Below, one piece after another: positions 1 to 8,727 of a DNA stretch of 64,000 bases (position 1 is its first letter; the number at the start of each line of letters is the position of its first letter). The DNA is taken from NCBI GenBank assembly GCA_002373975.1, contig DFKZ01000114.1, forward strand, positions 1 through 64,000, given 5' to 3'. The position numbers were made by a program, and so were the translations under genes. Under the pieces are notes generated by a model. It was not told the DNA's origin. It searched no databases and worked only from the letters and a program-made list of their open reading frames with translations. This stretch comes from Lachnospiraceae bacterium UBA3632 (lineage in GTDB: Bacteria; Bacillota; Clostridia; Lachnospirales; Lachnospiraceae).

Positions 1-25
1 GTGGGTTCGATTCCCGCCACCCCGA
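1..25 (+). tRNA. 3' end of a tRNA (partial)
   Basis: The first 25 bases read as a T arm (GTGGG, loop TTCGATT, CCCGC), a 3' acceptor strand CACCCCG and discriminator A, followed by a T-run and no encoded CCA. The 5' part lies outside the window. An acceptor pairing with CGGGGTG and discriminator A fits tRNA-Pro, but the anticodon is not visible, so the identity is a guess. Confidence 0.75.
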
Positions 26-52
26 TTTTTTTATTTGTAAAAAGGTAAAAAG

Positions 53-883
53 ATGTTCGATCCAAAGACGAAAAAATATCCATATCCGGAGCAGACAGAT
101 AAGCACTATCTCAAGATCAAAATGGACCGCGGGATCGTGTTTGATACCAAGTATCCGTACATCGACCGTTCACGGTCATTCCGGTTCAAACAGGCGATTG
201 TACGCCTTCTTCTTAATGTCATCGTTTTTCCAGTGTGTAAGATCCGCCTCGGGCTTAAGACTGAAGGAAGGCAGAATCTGCAAAAGCACCGTGATGTGCT
301 TAATGAAGGTGTGATATCTGTTTCAAATCATGTGCATATGTGGGATTATATCGCTGTGATGAGGTCAATCAGACCTTATAAACCATATCTGCTTTCATGG
401 GCGGCAAATGTGAACGATAAGGACGGCCCGCTGGTGCGCCTTGTGGGTGGTATTCCGATCCCGGAATCAAATATGGCGGCGACGAAAACATATCTGAAAA
501 CCGTCCGTGATCTTTTGAAGAACGATCATGGCTGGCTCCATATTTATTCCGAGGGAAGCATGTGGGAATTCTACGCACCCATACGCCCGTTTAAACGGGG
601 CGCATCATTCCTTGCATGTGAGGCTGATAAGCCTGTTCTTCCCATTGCTTTTTCATATCGGGAGCCCGGCCGGATAAGAAAACATATCTTCAGACAGATC
701 GCTACGCTTACTCTTCACATAGGCGAGCCGCTTTTCCCGGATAAAGATCTTCCGATAAAAGAGAGGGAAAAGGATCTGACCATACGCACCCATGAAGAGG
801 TGTGCAAAATGGCGGGAATAGACCCGAAGAAGAATATCTATACACCCTTATTTGATAATACCAAACGGGTTGATTATTATTGA
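53..883 (+). CDS. 1-acyl-sn-glycerol-3-phosphate acyltransferase-like protein (PlsC family)
   Basis: Predicted membrane-associated acyltransferase of 276 residues that would move an acyl chain onto a lysophospholipid (phosphatidic acid synthesis or a related lipid). The HX4D catalytic motif is seen as NHVHMWD near residue 93, and the second family block as YSEGSMWEF near residue 167, where the usual EGTRS is modified. A hydrophobic stretch around residues 46-58 probably anchors it. An AAAGG-type ribosome-binding site precedes the ATG. It starts just downstream of the tRNA and converges with the DUF362 gene. The family is clear; the acyl acceptor is not. Confidence 0.8.
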   Translation: MFDPKTKKYPYPEQTDKHYLKIKMDRGIVFDTKYPYIDRSRSFRFKQAIVRLLLNVIVFPVCKIRLGLKTEGRQNLQKHRDVLNEGVISVSNHVHMWDYIAVMRSIRPYKPYLLSWAANVNDKDGPLVRLVGGIPIPESNMAATKTYLKTVRDLLKNDHGWLHIYSEGSMWEFYAPIRPFKRGASFLACEADKPVLPIAFSYREPGRIRKHIFRQIATLTLHIGEPLFPDKDLPIKEREKDLTIRTHEEVCKMAGIDPKKNIYTPLFDNTKRVDYY

Positions 884-938
884 TACAATCAAATAAATAC
901 AACTAAATAAATTCAACTATATTAATACAACCAAGATA
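883..938. repeat. four imperfect 14-bp tandem repeats
   Basis: Four consecutive 14-base units run from the last base of the acyltransferase stop codon: ATACAATCAAATAA, ATACAACTAAATAA, ATTCAACTATATTA and ATACAACCAAGATA. The array fills most of the gap between two convergent genes, where no hairpin terminator is visible. Confidence 0.7.
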
Positions 939-959
939 CCGTAAATACGCGGCAGCCTG

Positions 960-2105
960 TCAATGCTCCACCATCCTTGCGATGGCGGAGCGTTTTACTT
1001 TCATGGCTCCGGTTGGGCAGAATTCCTGACAGCAAAAGCATCTCACGCATTTGCTCCGCTTGATGTGTGCTCGTCCTTTTTTTATTACGATGGCATTTGC
1101 GGGGCAGCCTTTAATGCAGTGCCCGCATGCCGTGCAGCCTTCAGTGACTACGGGCTTGGATCGAAGGACCACATAAAGGGCTTTTTTGAGCAGAGCCTTG
1201 ATGGGCGGATCTGTGGGATCATAGAGGAACCAGCTGGATGTGGCCCCGGATCTGGTAAAGTCGCTGAAGATGTATTTTTTTGCTCTTTCCAGATATGCTG
1301 TATCCGGCTTTTCAGCAAGAAGTCCTCTCTTTTTGGCGCATCCGAGATAAGGGATCTCATTTTCGCTCACTCCGAGAATATATGCACAGAGCCTGTCAAT
1401 CTCATACTGATCTTTCCCTGCCATCATTAGACCGAGGTGCCTTGGTGTGCCCTGGGTTGGGCCGTTTCCTTCCATTACTTCTACTGCGTCTACTATATGG
1501 AGCACAGGGCGGACAAACTCGTTTATATCGACGAGCATATTTGAAAAATCACCCGGATCGCGGTGAAGGAAGTGATATTCGCTTTTTATGGTACCGGGGA
1601 TCACTCCGTAGAGATTCTTGACTGCGGCGGTCATCCCCATGAGCCCGTGGGATTTAAGCTTGCAGAAATTAATGATGGCATCGCATTTTGTGAGCCAGTC
1701 GCAGTATGCAAATTCGTGAAGGATCACTCCGTCCGCATCCGTGTTGGTAAAATCGGTATCGTAGTTAAGCTCCGCGCCTGCATCCTCACATATCTTTAAA
1801 CCGCATACGTTGTAGATGTGGGAGAGCACCGGTCTGGTAAAAGGCTCTCCGGGGCTGTCCCCTATCACCACCTCAGCGCCGAGCTCCTTTAACATTTTCG
1901 TTAGTTCAGCCACGGGAACGGGGTGAGTGGTGGCTGCAGCTTCAGGCTTTCTGGCAGCACAGAGATTAAGTTTTATTCCGATCTTCATTCCGGGCTTTAC
2001 AAAATCCAAAAGACCGGAGTCCGAGAGGATCCTTTTAAGAGCCTCAGTAACGTCCTCTTTTCCATAACTATTGCATTCGGTGAAAATAGGTTTTGTGCTG
2101 TTCAT
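960..2105 (-). CDS. DUF362 domain protein with C-terminal 2x[4Fe-4S] ferredoxin domain
   Basis: 381-residue cytoplasmic iron-sulfur protein. Residues 1-300 match the DUF362 layout (MKIGIKLNLCAARKPEAAAT near the start, then KLKSHGLMGMTAAVKNLYG). The C-terminus has two ferredoxin motifs: CTACGHCIKGCP near residue 322 and CVRCFCCQEFCP near residue 351. The second has an extra Cys (CFCC) between the usual ligands. Known members are uncharacterised or linked to electron transfer, so no reaction can be assigned. It is transcribed alone, converging with the acyltransferase and divergent from the GH94 gene. Confidence 0.85.
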   Translation of the reverse strand: MNSTKPIFTECNSYGKEDVTEALKRILSDSGLLDFVKPGMKIGIKLNLCAARKPEAAATTHPVPVAELTKMLKELGAEVVIGDSPGEPFTRPVLSHIYNVCGLKICEDAGAELNYDTDFTNTDADGVILHEFAYCDWLTKCDAIINFCKLKSHGLMGMTAAVKNLYGVIPGTIKSEYHFLHRDPGDFSNMLVDINEFVRPVLHIVDAVEVMEGNGPTQGTPRHLGLMMAGKDQYEIDRLCAYILGVSENEIPYLGCAKKRGLLAEKPDTAYLERAKKYIFSDFTRSGATSSWFLYDPTDPPIKALLKKALYVVLRSKPVVTEGCTACGHCIKGCPANAIVIKKGRAHIKRSKCVRCFCCQEFCPTGAMKVKRSAIARMVEH

Positions 2106-2283
2106 GGTTTTAATGTATCTCCGCCTGCTTTATTTATTGTCAATTACAGATCCGTTTCGCTGTTAGGCATAAGCTATGAATGGAAAATACCATATAAACA
2201 GGGTATTTGCAAGTGGAGGGATGCGGGCGCGCTGAACTGATAAAAAACTGCATTCCGTTTATAAAATAATGCCTCTATCCCCC

Positions 2284-2312
2284 TTGTAAATAATCCGGTT
2301 AGATTATAAAAT
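2284..2312 (+). promoter_or_regulatory. candidate sigma-A promoter of the GH94 gene
   Basis: TTGTAA (2284-2289), 17-base spacer, TAAAAT (2307-2312), about 80 bases before the GH94 start. It lies in the 288-base divergent gap, where no other gene is visible. Confidence 0.45.
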
Positions 2313-2393
2313 AATTATGTACGCGCTCTAAAAATGCGTACCCGAATTACTGTTTATAAAAAACTATACAGAACATACGAGGAGGATTTTTTA

Positions 2394-4790
2394 ATGCAGT
2401 ACGGACATTTCGACCTTGCCGCAAAGGAGTACGTGATCACACGTCCCGACACGCCGGCACCTTGGTGTAATTACCTTGGATCACCCGCATACGGTGCGAT
2501 CATTTCAAACAATGCTGAGGGGTACAGCTTTGTTCAGAGCGGAGCCAACGGACGTATATCCAGATTCCGTTTCAATTCAAAGATGTCACTTCCCGGACGT
2601 TTTATCTATATCAGAGACAATGAGACCAAGGATTACTGGTCTGCTACATGGCAGCCAGTGGGCAAGCCCCTCGATCAGTACAAGAATGTCTGCCGTCACG
2701 GCACAGCTTACACTGTGATCACGACGGATTACGCAGGCATTAATTCAGAGACCACATATTACGTGCCCAAGGATGCTACCTACGAAGTATGGAGCGCAAA
2801 GATCACAAATACTTCCGATAAACCCCGCAAGCTTTCCGTATACGGATTTATCGAGTTCACCAACGAGAGTAACTACAATCAGGATCAGGTTAACCTTCAG
2901 TACACACTTTTCATCTCAAGGACATCATTCGAAGGCAACAAGATCGTAGAGCATATAAATGAGAATTCCGGACGCGATGAGACCGGTTCAAACCACATGG
3001 AGCGTTTCTTCGGTCTTGCTGGACAGAAGGTTGATGCATACAACGGAAATCTCGACAGCTTCATCGGCGCATACAGAACCTATGCAAATCCCATTGCCGT
3101 TGAGTCGGGAAAATGTGACGGAACTCTCAACTACAATGCAAACTGCTGCGGTGCTCTTCAGTCCGACATAGAGCTTGCTCCCGGCGAGACAAAGGTATTC
3201 ACTTATCTTTTCGGACAGAAGAATAATGCCGAGGCGGAAGTGCTCGTTAAGAAGTACGAGGACAGTGCGGTTGTTGCTAAGGAAGTTGAAGAGCTCAAGG
3301 CTTACTGGCATGCTAAGCTCGACAATTTCACGGTTGAGACTCCTTCGGATGAATTCAACAACATGATAAATGTATGGAACGCTTATCAGTGCTTCATCAC
3401 ATTCACATGGTCCAGAGCAGCTTCTCTTATCTACTGCGGAGAGAGAAACGGATACGGCTATCGTGATACGGTTCAGGATATTCAGGGTATTATCCACCTC
3501 GATCCCGAGATGGCGCTTGAGAAGATCCGCTTCATGATCTCTGCACAGGTCAATAACGGTGCGGGACTTCCTCTTGTAGTATTTGACTTTGTTCCCGGCA
3601 ATTCCGGAACACCCGATGATCCCGAGTGGGTAAAGATGACAGGCCATCCCTCATATCGTGCGGATGATGCGCTCTGGCTCTTCCCTACAGTATATAAGTA
3701 CATCGCAGAGAGCGGAAACATTGCATTCCTCGATGAGAAGATCCTCTATGCTAACGGCGGCGAGGACACAGTATATGATCACCTCAAGAAGGCGATCGAT
3801 TTCTCCATGAATCACATGGGAGATCATAACATGCCCGCAGGCCTCCATGCGGATTGGAACGACTGCTTAAGGCTCGGGGCAAAGGGCGAATCAACATTTG
3901 TTGCATTCCAGCTCTATTATGCACTTAACATGATGCTTGAGATCGCAGGAGATCGTAACGATACCGAGTACATCAAGTATCTTGAAGATATCAAGGCTAA
4001 GCTCGGAAAGACTCTTGAAGAGTGCTGGGATGAGGACAGATTCATCCGCGGTATCCGCGACAACGGCGTGATCGTTGGTGCCAAGAAGGATCCCGAGGCA
4101 AATATGTGGCTTAATCCTCAGAGCTGGGCTGTTATTTCGGAGTTTGCATCCGATGAGCAGGCCAAGAAGTCCATGGACAGCGTACATGAGATCCTTAACA
4201 CTCCTTACGGTGTAAAGCTTCTCGAGCCTCCTTACATCGATCATTATTTCGACGGTGCTCTGATGCACATCTTCAATCCGGATACCAAGGAGAACGGTGG
4301 TATCTTCTCGCAGTCGCAGGGCTGGCTGATCCTGGCCGAAGCTCTTATGGGAGACGGCGACAGAGCGTTTGAGTATTTCCTTGAGAGCTCACCCGCTTCC
4401 ATGAACGACAAGGCTGAGATCCGTTGCATAGAGCCTTATGTTCACGGACAGTTTGTTGAGTCAACACGCTCGCCTTTTGCAGGCCGTGCTCATGTTCACT
4501 GGCTCACAGGAACCGCCTCTACCGTTATGGTAGGATGTGTCGAGGGTATCTGCGGTATGAGACCTACTCCTGAAGGACTCAGAGTATCTCCTTCGATCCC
4601 TCACACCTGGGACGGCATGAAGATGGAGAAGAACTTCCGCGGAAGTCATATTTCAATCAAGGTTGAGAATCCCGATCATGTGGCAAGCGGAGTCAAGTCC
4701 CTTACGCTTAATGGGGAAGTGCTTGAGGGAGATCTTATTCCTGCTTCGAAGCTTAAGGATAAGAATGAAGTTGTTGTTGTGCTTGGATAA
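2394..4790 (+). CDS. cellobiose phosphorylase (glycoside hydrolase family 94)
   Basis: 798-residue cytoplasmic enzyme that splits cellobiose (or a related beta-glucoside) with phosphate into glucose 1-phosphate and glucose, saving ATP in cellulose users. Length fits GH94. The catalytic-acid motif ADWNDCLRLG places the Asp at residue 487, close to its position in known cellobiose phosphorylases. Other family blocks include ERNGYGYRDTVQD and MWLNPQSWAVIS. An upstream ATG at 2334 is in frame, but GAGGAGG at 2379-2385 is spaced for the ATG at 2394, and MQYGHFD is a typical GH94 N-terminus. The gene is monocistronic, with its own promoter and a following hairpin. Codon use (GAG, AAG, CTC) suggests high expression. 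Confidence 0.93.
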   Translation: MQYGHFDLAAKEYVITRPDTPAPWCNYLGSPAYGAIISNNAEGYSFVQSGANGRISRFRFNSKMSLPGRFIYIRDNETKDYWSATWQPVGKPLDQYKNVCRHGTAYTVITTDYAGINSETTYYVPKDATYEVWSAKITNTSDKPRKLSVYGFIEFTNESNYNQDQVNLQYTLFISRTSFEGNKIVEHINENSGRDETGSNHMERFFGLAGQKVDAYNGNLDSFIGAYRTYANPIAVESGKCDGTLNYNANCCGALQSDIELAPGETKVFTYLFGQKNNAEAEVLVKKYEDSAVVAKEVEELKAYWHAKLDNFTVETPSDEFNNMINVWNAYQCFITFTWSRAASLIYCGERNGYGYRDTVQDIQGIIHLDPEMALEKIRFMISAQVNNGAGLPLVVFDFVPGNSGTPDDPEWVKMTGHPSYRADDALWLFPTVYKYIAESGNIAFLDEKILYANGGEDTVYDHLKKAIDFSMNHMGDHNMPAGLHADWNDCLRLGAKGESTFVAFQLYYALNMMLEIAGDRNDTEYIKYLEDIKAKLGKTLEECWDEDRFIRGIRDNGVIVGAKKDPEANMWLNPQSWAVISEFASDEQAKKSMDSVHEILNTPYGVKLLEPPYIDHYFDGALMHIFNPDTKENGGIFSQSQGWLILAEALMGDGDRAFEYFLESSPASMNDKAEIRCIEPYVHGQFVESTRSPFAGRAHVHWLTGTASTVMVGCVEGICGMRPTPEGLRVSPSIPHTWDGMKMEKNFRGSHISIKVENPDHVASGVKSLTLNGEVLEGDLIPASKLKDKNEVVVVLG

Positions 4791-4805
4791 TTGTCGCTTT
4801 TTATC

Positions 4806-4838
4806 GAGAATCAGGAGTATTCTATACTCCTGATTCTC
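4806..4838. terminator. hairpin terminator after the GH94 gene
   Basis: Perfect 15-bp inverted repeat, GAGAATCAGGAGTAT / ATACTCCTGATTCTC, with a 3-base loop. The T-tract on the + strand is weak, so it may act as a 3'-stabilising hairpin. Confidence 0.6.
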
Positions 4839-4913
4839 TTGCTGTATTATCTTACAATTTAACTTACTATCGGGGATAATGGAGGCAGAAACACTATAGA
4901 TAAGGAGGTCCGT

Positions 4914-5852
4914 ATGGAATACACAATTAACAAGGCACCGAAGAGAGTACTCAATCAGCGTAAGGCGTGGGCGATGAGTGACGCCAAGAGGGACAAGGGA
5001 TTGACGGAACCTGAAGATATTAAGAAATTCAGGGATATTTCCTATGGACCGTATGATAAGTGGAATCTGCTGGATGTGTATGTTCCTGCGGATAAGAAAA
5101 ATAATGCGAAGATAAAGGCGGGGAAGAGTGATGCCGAGAGCTTTCCCGTGATCCTTAATATCCACGGAGGCGGATACTTTTACGGGGACAAGGAGCTGTA
5201 CAGATTCTATTGCATGAGGCTGGCGCAGTTCGGATTTGCGGTAGTGAATATAAATTACAGACTTTCACCCGAGTTTCACTTCCCTTCACCCTTGGAAGAT
5301 GCTATGGGAGCAATGGAATGGATTGACAAAAATGCCGCCGAATACGGACTCGACAAAGAAAATGTGTTTATGGTCGGAGATTCTGCGGGAGCGCAGCTGA
5401 CCAGTCAGTTTGCATGTATTTTTACCAATCCGGCTTATGCGGATCTGTTCGGGATGAAGGCGCCGGCAGGGATTAACCTGCGTGCGATAGGACTTGCCTG
5501 CGGAATGTATAAGCTGCCGGAAAGAGCAAATTCAGCAAGGGATGATCTTATAATGCATGATTATCTGGGAGATATGAAGCTTCTTGAAGACCCGAGAGTG
5601 GAGCTTCACTCAAATATCACAAAGGATTATCCTGCCACATATATTTTCAGCTCGTATTGTGATTTCCTCTACACCGAATGTAAGCCTTATGCCAAATTTC
5701 TTGAGGAGAAAGGACTGGATGTAAAATGCGACATCTACGGTGCCAAGGAAGCAAAAGAGGTGGCACATGTATTTCACTGCAATCTGAGGCTCGATGAGGG
5801 CGAAAAGGCAAACAAAGCCCAGGCAGACTTTTTTATAAAACATATAGTGTAA
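4914..5852 (+). CDS. alpha/beta hydrolase, carboxylesterase/lipase (HSL-like family)
   Basis: 312-residue cytoplasmic esterase. The oxyanion-hole motif HGGGYFYG (near residue 84) and the nucleophile elbow GDSAGAQL (near residue 155) define the hormone-sensitive-lipase type. Candidate acid and base residues are the Asp in SYCDFLYTE and the His in VAHVFH. It may remove acyl groups from small esters or from acetylated plant sugars, which would fit the neighbouring GH94, but the substrate is not determined by sequence. AGGAGGT precedes the ATG. It is probably co-transcribed with the PHP gene 48 bases downstream. Confidence 0.85.
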   Translation: MEYTINKAPKRVLNQRKAWAMSDAKRDKGLTEPEDIKKFRDISYGPYDKWNLLDVYVPADKKNNAKIKAGKSDAESFPVILNIHGGGYFYGDKELYRFYCMRLAQFGFAVVNINYRLSPEFHFPSPLEDAMGAMEWIDKNAAEYGLDKENVFMVGDSAGAQLTSQFACIFTNPAYADLFGMKAPAGINLRAIGLACGMYKLPERANSARDDLIMHDYLGDMKLLEDPRVELHSNITKDYPATYIFSSYCDFLYTECKPYAKFLEEKGLDVKCDIYGAKEAKEVAHVFHCNLRLDEGEKANKAQADFFIKHIV

Positions 5853-5856
5853 ACCG

Positions 5857-5886
5857 TCCTCTGAGAGGAAGGAGGCGCGAAGCGCC
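5857..5886 (+). other. two small intercistronic hairpins
   Basis: TCCT/AGGA (5857-5869) and GGCGC-gaa-GCGCC (5874-5886) lie between the esterase and PHP genes. They have no T-tract, so they look like mRNA-stability or processing structures. Confidence 0.35.
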
Positions 5887-5900
5887 GTAAGAGGTGTAAA

Positions 5901-6656
5901 ATGTCAGACTTACTCAAACTGAATCTTCCCGAAGGCTTTCCCTATGCTTACGAGACCCATCTGCATACCTGTCAGGCATCTGCCTGTGCGAAAAGTACGG
6001 GAGCGGAGATGGCAAGGGCCTGCAAGGAAGCAGGATACACGGGAATAATCGTGACGGACCATTTCATCTACGGAAATACCTGCGTTGACAGATCTCTGCC
6101 ATGGTCCGAATGGGTGGAACTATTTTGCAAGGGATATGAGGATGCCAAGAAAGAGGGGGATAAGATAGGACTTCAGGTATTCTTCGGATGGGAAGCCTGC
6201 TATAACGCCACAGAGTTTCTTATTAACGGTCTTTCAAAAGAATGGCTGCTCGCGCATCCGGAGGTGAGGGACTGTACCATAGAGGAGCAGTTTGATCTGG
6301 TTCACGCAGACGGCGGAATGATCGTTCACTGCCATCCATACAGAGTTGAACCCTACATCCCGGAAGTCCGTCTCTTCCCGGATTATATCGATGCTGTGGA
6401 AACTGTAAATGCCACTCATTCCTGCGTGCTGAGTAAATCGCACAATAATCCGGAGTGGGATGTTATGGCCAAAGCTTACGCCAAAGAGCATGATTTCCCC
6501 GAAACGTCAGGTTCCGACATCCATTCTGTCCATCTTATCTATGGCGGCCTGGCATTCGGAAGAAAGCTTGAGGACAGCCGTGACTACTGCAAGGCGATCC
6601 TTAACCGCGAGCCGGTAGTGCTTCTGTCCGGAAATGAAACTGCAGGTATTGCCTGA
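5901..6656 (+). CDS. PHP-domain phosphoesterase
   Basis: 251-residue member of the polymerase-and-histidinol-phosphatase superfamily, a metal-dependent phosphoesterase. Metal-ligand motifs appear in the expected order: ETHLHTC near residue 18, IVTDHF near residue 49, VHCHPYR near residue 140 and SGSDIHS near residue 200. The substrate is unknown; relatives act on small phosphate esters. Ribosome-binding site AGAGGTG precedes the ATG. The downstream radical-SAM gene starts one base after its stop, indicating an operon. Confidence 0.8.
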   Translation: MSDLLKLNLPEGFPYAYETHLHTCQASACAKSTGAEMARACKEAGYTGIIVTDHFIYGNTCVDRSLPWSEWVELFCKGYEDAKKEGDKIGLQVFFGWEACYNATEFLINGLSKEWLLAHPEVRDCTIEEQFDLVHADGGMIVHCHPYRVEPYIPEVRLFPDYIDAVETVNATHSCVLSKSHNNPEWDVMAKAYAKEHDFPETSGSDIHSVHLIYGGLAFGRKLEDSRDYCKAILNREPVVLLSGNETAGIA

Positions 6657-6657
6657 T

Positions 6658-7542
6658 ATGTCGGAGTGCAATTTATGCCCGAGAAAATGTAATATAGAAA
6701 GAGATGCGCATTCAGACGGAAGTACCGGCTTTTGCGGAGAGGGAAGCACGGTCAGGATTTCAAGGGCGGCGCTGCACTTCTGGGAGGAGCCGCGCATATC
6801 GGGAACCGAGGGAAGCGGCGCCGTGTTTTTTACGGGGTGCAACCTGAAGTGCATCTTTTGTCAGAACGCCGAAATATCGGAAAACGGACGAGGACGGGAA
6901 GTTTCGATCGAGGAACTCTCTGATATATTTTTTGACTTGAAAAGCCGGGGTGCGCTGAATATAAATCTTGTTACGCCCACACATTTTATACCTCAGATAA
7001 GAGAGAGCATCCTGCTTTCAAAAGAAAGAGGTTTTAATCTGCCCTTTGTATACAACTCTTCGGGTTATGATTCGGTGGATTCTCTTAAGCTCCTTGAGGG
7101 TCTTATAGACATCTATCTCCCGGATTTTAAATATATGGACCGGGAGCTTGCCAAAAAGTATTCAAATGCCCCGGATTATCCTGATGCGGCCAAGGCTGCC
7201 ATCGCGGAGATGATAAGGCAGGTGGGATGTGAAAATGTGATCGTGAGGCATCTTCTGCTACCCCTGGCTGTCAGAAATGCCATATCGGTGGTTGATTATC
7301 TGTATGATACCTACGGAGATGCGCTGTGCCTTTCACTTATGAGCCAGTACACACCGCTGTATGGTACGGATAAGTTGTCGGATAGGCAAAAAGAGAGGCT
7401 CTCGGCATATCCCGAGCTTCATCGCGGAGTTACCAAACGGGAATATGAGAAGCTGATAAAGCACTGCACGGACAGGGGCATAGAAAATGCGCTGATCCAG
7501 GAGGGGGAAGTGGCCAAGGAGAGTTTTATACCTGAGTTTTAG
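6658..7542 (+). CDS. radical SAM protein, pyruvate-formate-lyase-activase-like (PflX family)
   Basis: 294-residue radical-SAM enzyme. The cluster motif CX3CX2C is seen as TGCNLKCIFCQN near residue 60, preceded by a Cys-rich N-terminus (CNLCPRKC) typical of the PflX/YjjW-type branch. An upstream in-frame ATG lies within the PHP gene; the ATG at 6658, one base after the PHP stop, gives the N-terminus usual for the family and suggests translational coupling. Members are thought to make a glycyl radical on a partner enzyme, but no glycyl-radical enzyme is in the window. Confidence 0.82.
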   Translation: MSECNLCPRKCNIERDAHSDGSTGFCGEGSTVRISRAALHFWEEPRISGTEGSGAVFFTGCNLKCIFCQNAEISENGRGREVSIEELSDIFFDLKSRGALNINLVTPTHFIPQIRESILLSKERGFNLPFVYNSSGYDSVDSLKLLEGLIDIYLPDFKYMDRELAKKYSNAPDYPDAAKAAIAEMIRQVGCENVIVRHLLLPLAVRNAISVVDYLYDTYGDALCLSLMSQYTPLYGTDKLSDRQKERLSAYPELHRGVTKREYEKLIKHCTDRGIENALIQEGEVAKESFIPEF

Positions 7543-7556
7543 GAATAGGATCAAAT

Positions 7557-8489
7557 ATGTGGATAGCAGATAATTGGAAAGATTACGAAGTGATCGATAC
7601 TTCGGACGGAGAAAAGCTCGAAAGATGGGGCGAGTACATACTGGTCAGGCCGGACCCGCAGGTGATCTGGAGCACAGGCCATGATGAAAGGCGCTGGAAA
7701 AAGAAAAACGGACATTACCACCGTTCCAGCAAAGGGGGCGGCGAATGGGAGTTTTTCAACCTTCCAGAGGAATGGGAGATAAAATACCCGCTGGCTAACG
7801 GTGTGGTATCACGGGAGCTGACATTTCACTTAAAGCCCTTTGCATTCAAACATACCGGAGTGTTCCCGGAGCAGGCTGTAAATTGGGACTGGACAAGCAG
7901 TATCATTAAGGACAGCATAAACAGCGGAAGAAGGGAGCTTGCTTCAAAGGATTCCTCAGAGGGTAAGCCCTTCAGGGTACTCAATCTCTTTGCTTACACC
8001 GGCGGGGCCACCATCAGCGCAGCTGCCGCGGGAGCCGCTGTGACTCATGTGGATGCCGCCAAGGGAATGGTGGCATGGGCCAAGGAAAATGCCGCATCAT
8101 CCGGGTTATCCGATGCCCCCATCAGATGGCTGGTGGACGACTGCACCAAGTTTGTGGAGAGGGAGATCAGAAGGGGAAACTCCTACGACGGTATCATTAT
8201 GGATCCGCCCTCTTACGGGAGAGGCCCCAAGGGAGAGATCTGGAAGATAGAAGAAAGCATCTGGCCCTTTGTACAGCTGGCAGCGCAGCTCCTGTCGGAG
8301 GATGCCTCATTCTTCTTGATAAACAGCTATACTACAGGTCTTCAGCCCGCAGTGCTGACCTATATGCTGGAGAGCGCAGTCAGAAGTGTCCGCGGAGGAA
8401 AAGTCGAAAGCTCGGAGATCGGGCTCCCGGTCAGCTCAAACGGACTGGTGCTTCCTTGCGGAGCCTCCGGCAGATGGTACAGTTTATAA
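7557..8489 (+). CDS. class I SAM-dependent methyltransferase (RlmI/COG1092-like)
   Basis: 310-residue methyltransferase. The SAM-binding motif LNLFAYTGGATISAAAAGA (near residue 141) and the catalytic-site motif IIMDPPSYGRGP (near residue 214) resemble rRNA cytosine/guanine methyltransferases. No PUA domain is visible at the N-terminus, unlike E. coli RlmI, so the RNA target is uncertain. It begins 14 bases after the radical-SAM gene and ends before a strong terminator, making it the last gene of the 4914-8489 unit. Confidence 0.8.
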   Translation: MWIADNWKDYEVIDTSDGEKLERWGEYILVRPDPQVIWSTGHDERRWKKKNGHYHRSSKGGGEWEFFNLPEEWEIKYPLANGVVSRELTFHLKPFAFKHTGVFPEQAVNWDWTSSIIKDSINSGRRELASKDSSEGKPFRVLNLFAYTGGATISAAAAGAAVTHVDAAKGMVAWAKENAASSGLSDAPIRWLVDDCTKFVEREIRRGNSYDGIIMDPPSYGRGPKGEIWKIEESIWPFVQLAAQLLSEDASFFLINSYTTGLQPAVLTYMLESAVRSVRGGKVESSEIGLPVSSNGLVLPCGASGRWYSL

Positions 8490-8502
8490 AACTTTAAGAA
8501 AT

Positions 8503-8546
8503 CCCGCAAACGTTGAAAATATCAGTGTTTGCGGGGTGTTTTTTTT
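8503..8546 (+). terminator. Rho-independent terminator
   Basis: CCCGCAAAC (8503-8511) pairs with GTTTGCGGG (8527-8535), followed by an eight-T run (8539-8546). It ends the operon upstream of htpG. Confidence 0.9.
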
Positions 8547-8554
8547 CTATCTTG

Positions 8555-8581
8555 TTAGCACTCACGCAAAATGAGTGCTAA
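8555..8581. promoter_or_regulatory. CIRCE operator (HrcA binding site)
   Basis: TTAGCACTC (8555-8563), nine-base spacer, GAGTGCTAA (8573-8581): a perfect match to the CIRCE consensus. It sits 7 bases upstream of the -35 box of htpG and predicts HrcA heat-shock repression. CIRCE more often lies at or after the start of transcription. Confidence 0.95.
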
Positions 8582-8588
8582 ATTTCTC

Positions 8589-8617
8589 TTGACTTTGATC
8601 TGGCCCATTATTAAAAT
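8589..8617 (+). promoter_or_regulatory. sigma-A promoter of htpG
   Basis: TTGACT (8589-8594), 17-base spacer, TAAAAT (8612-8617). The leader of about 100 bases that follows holds short inverted repeats, for example AAACCA-agaa-TGGTTT. Confidence 0.8.
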
Positions 8618-8727
8618 AGCATTTGTAGGCTGAATGGCCTGGGAAAAAAACATGATAAAACCAAGAATGGTTTACATAAATCGGCAAAACATATAGCCGG
8701 TAATTTACAGGAAAGAAGGCAATAATA

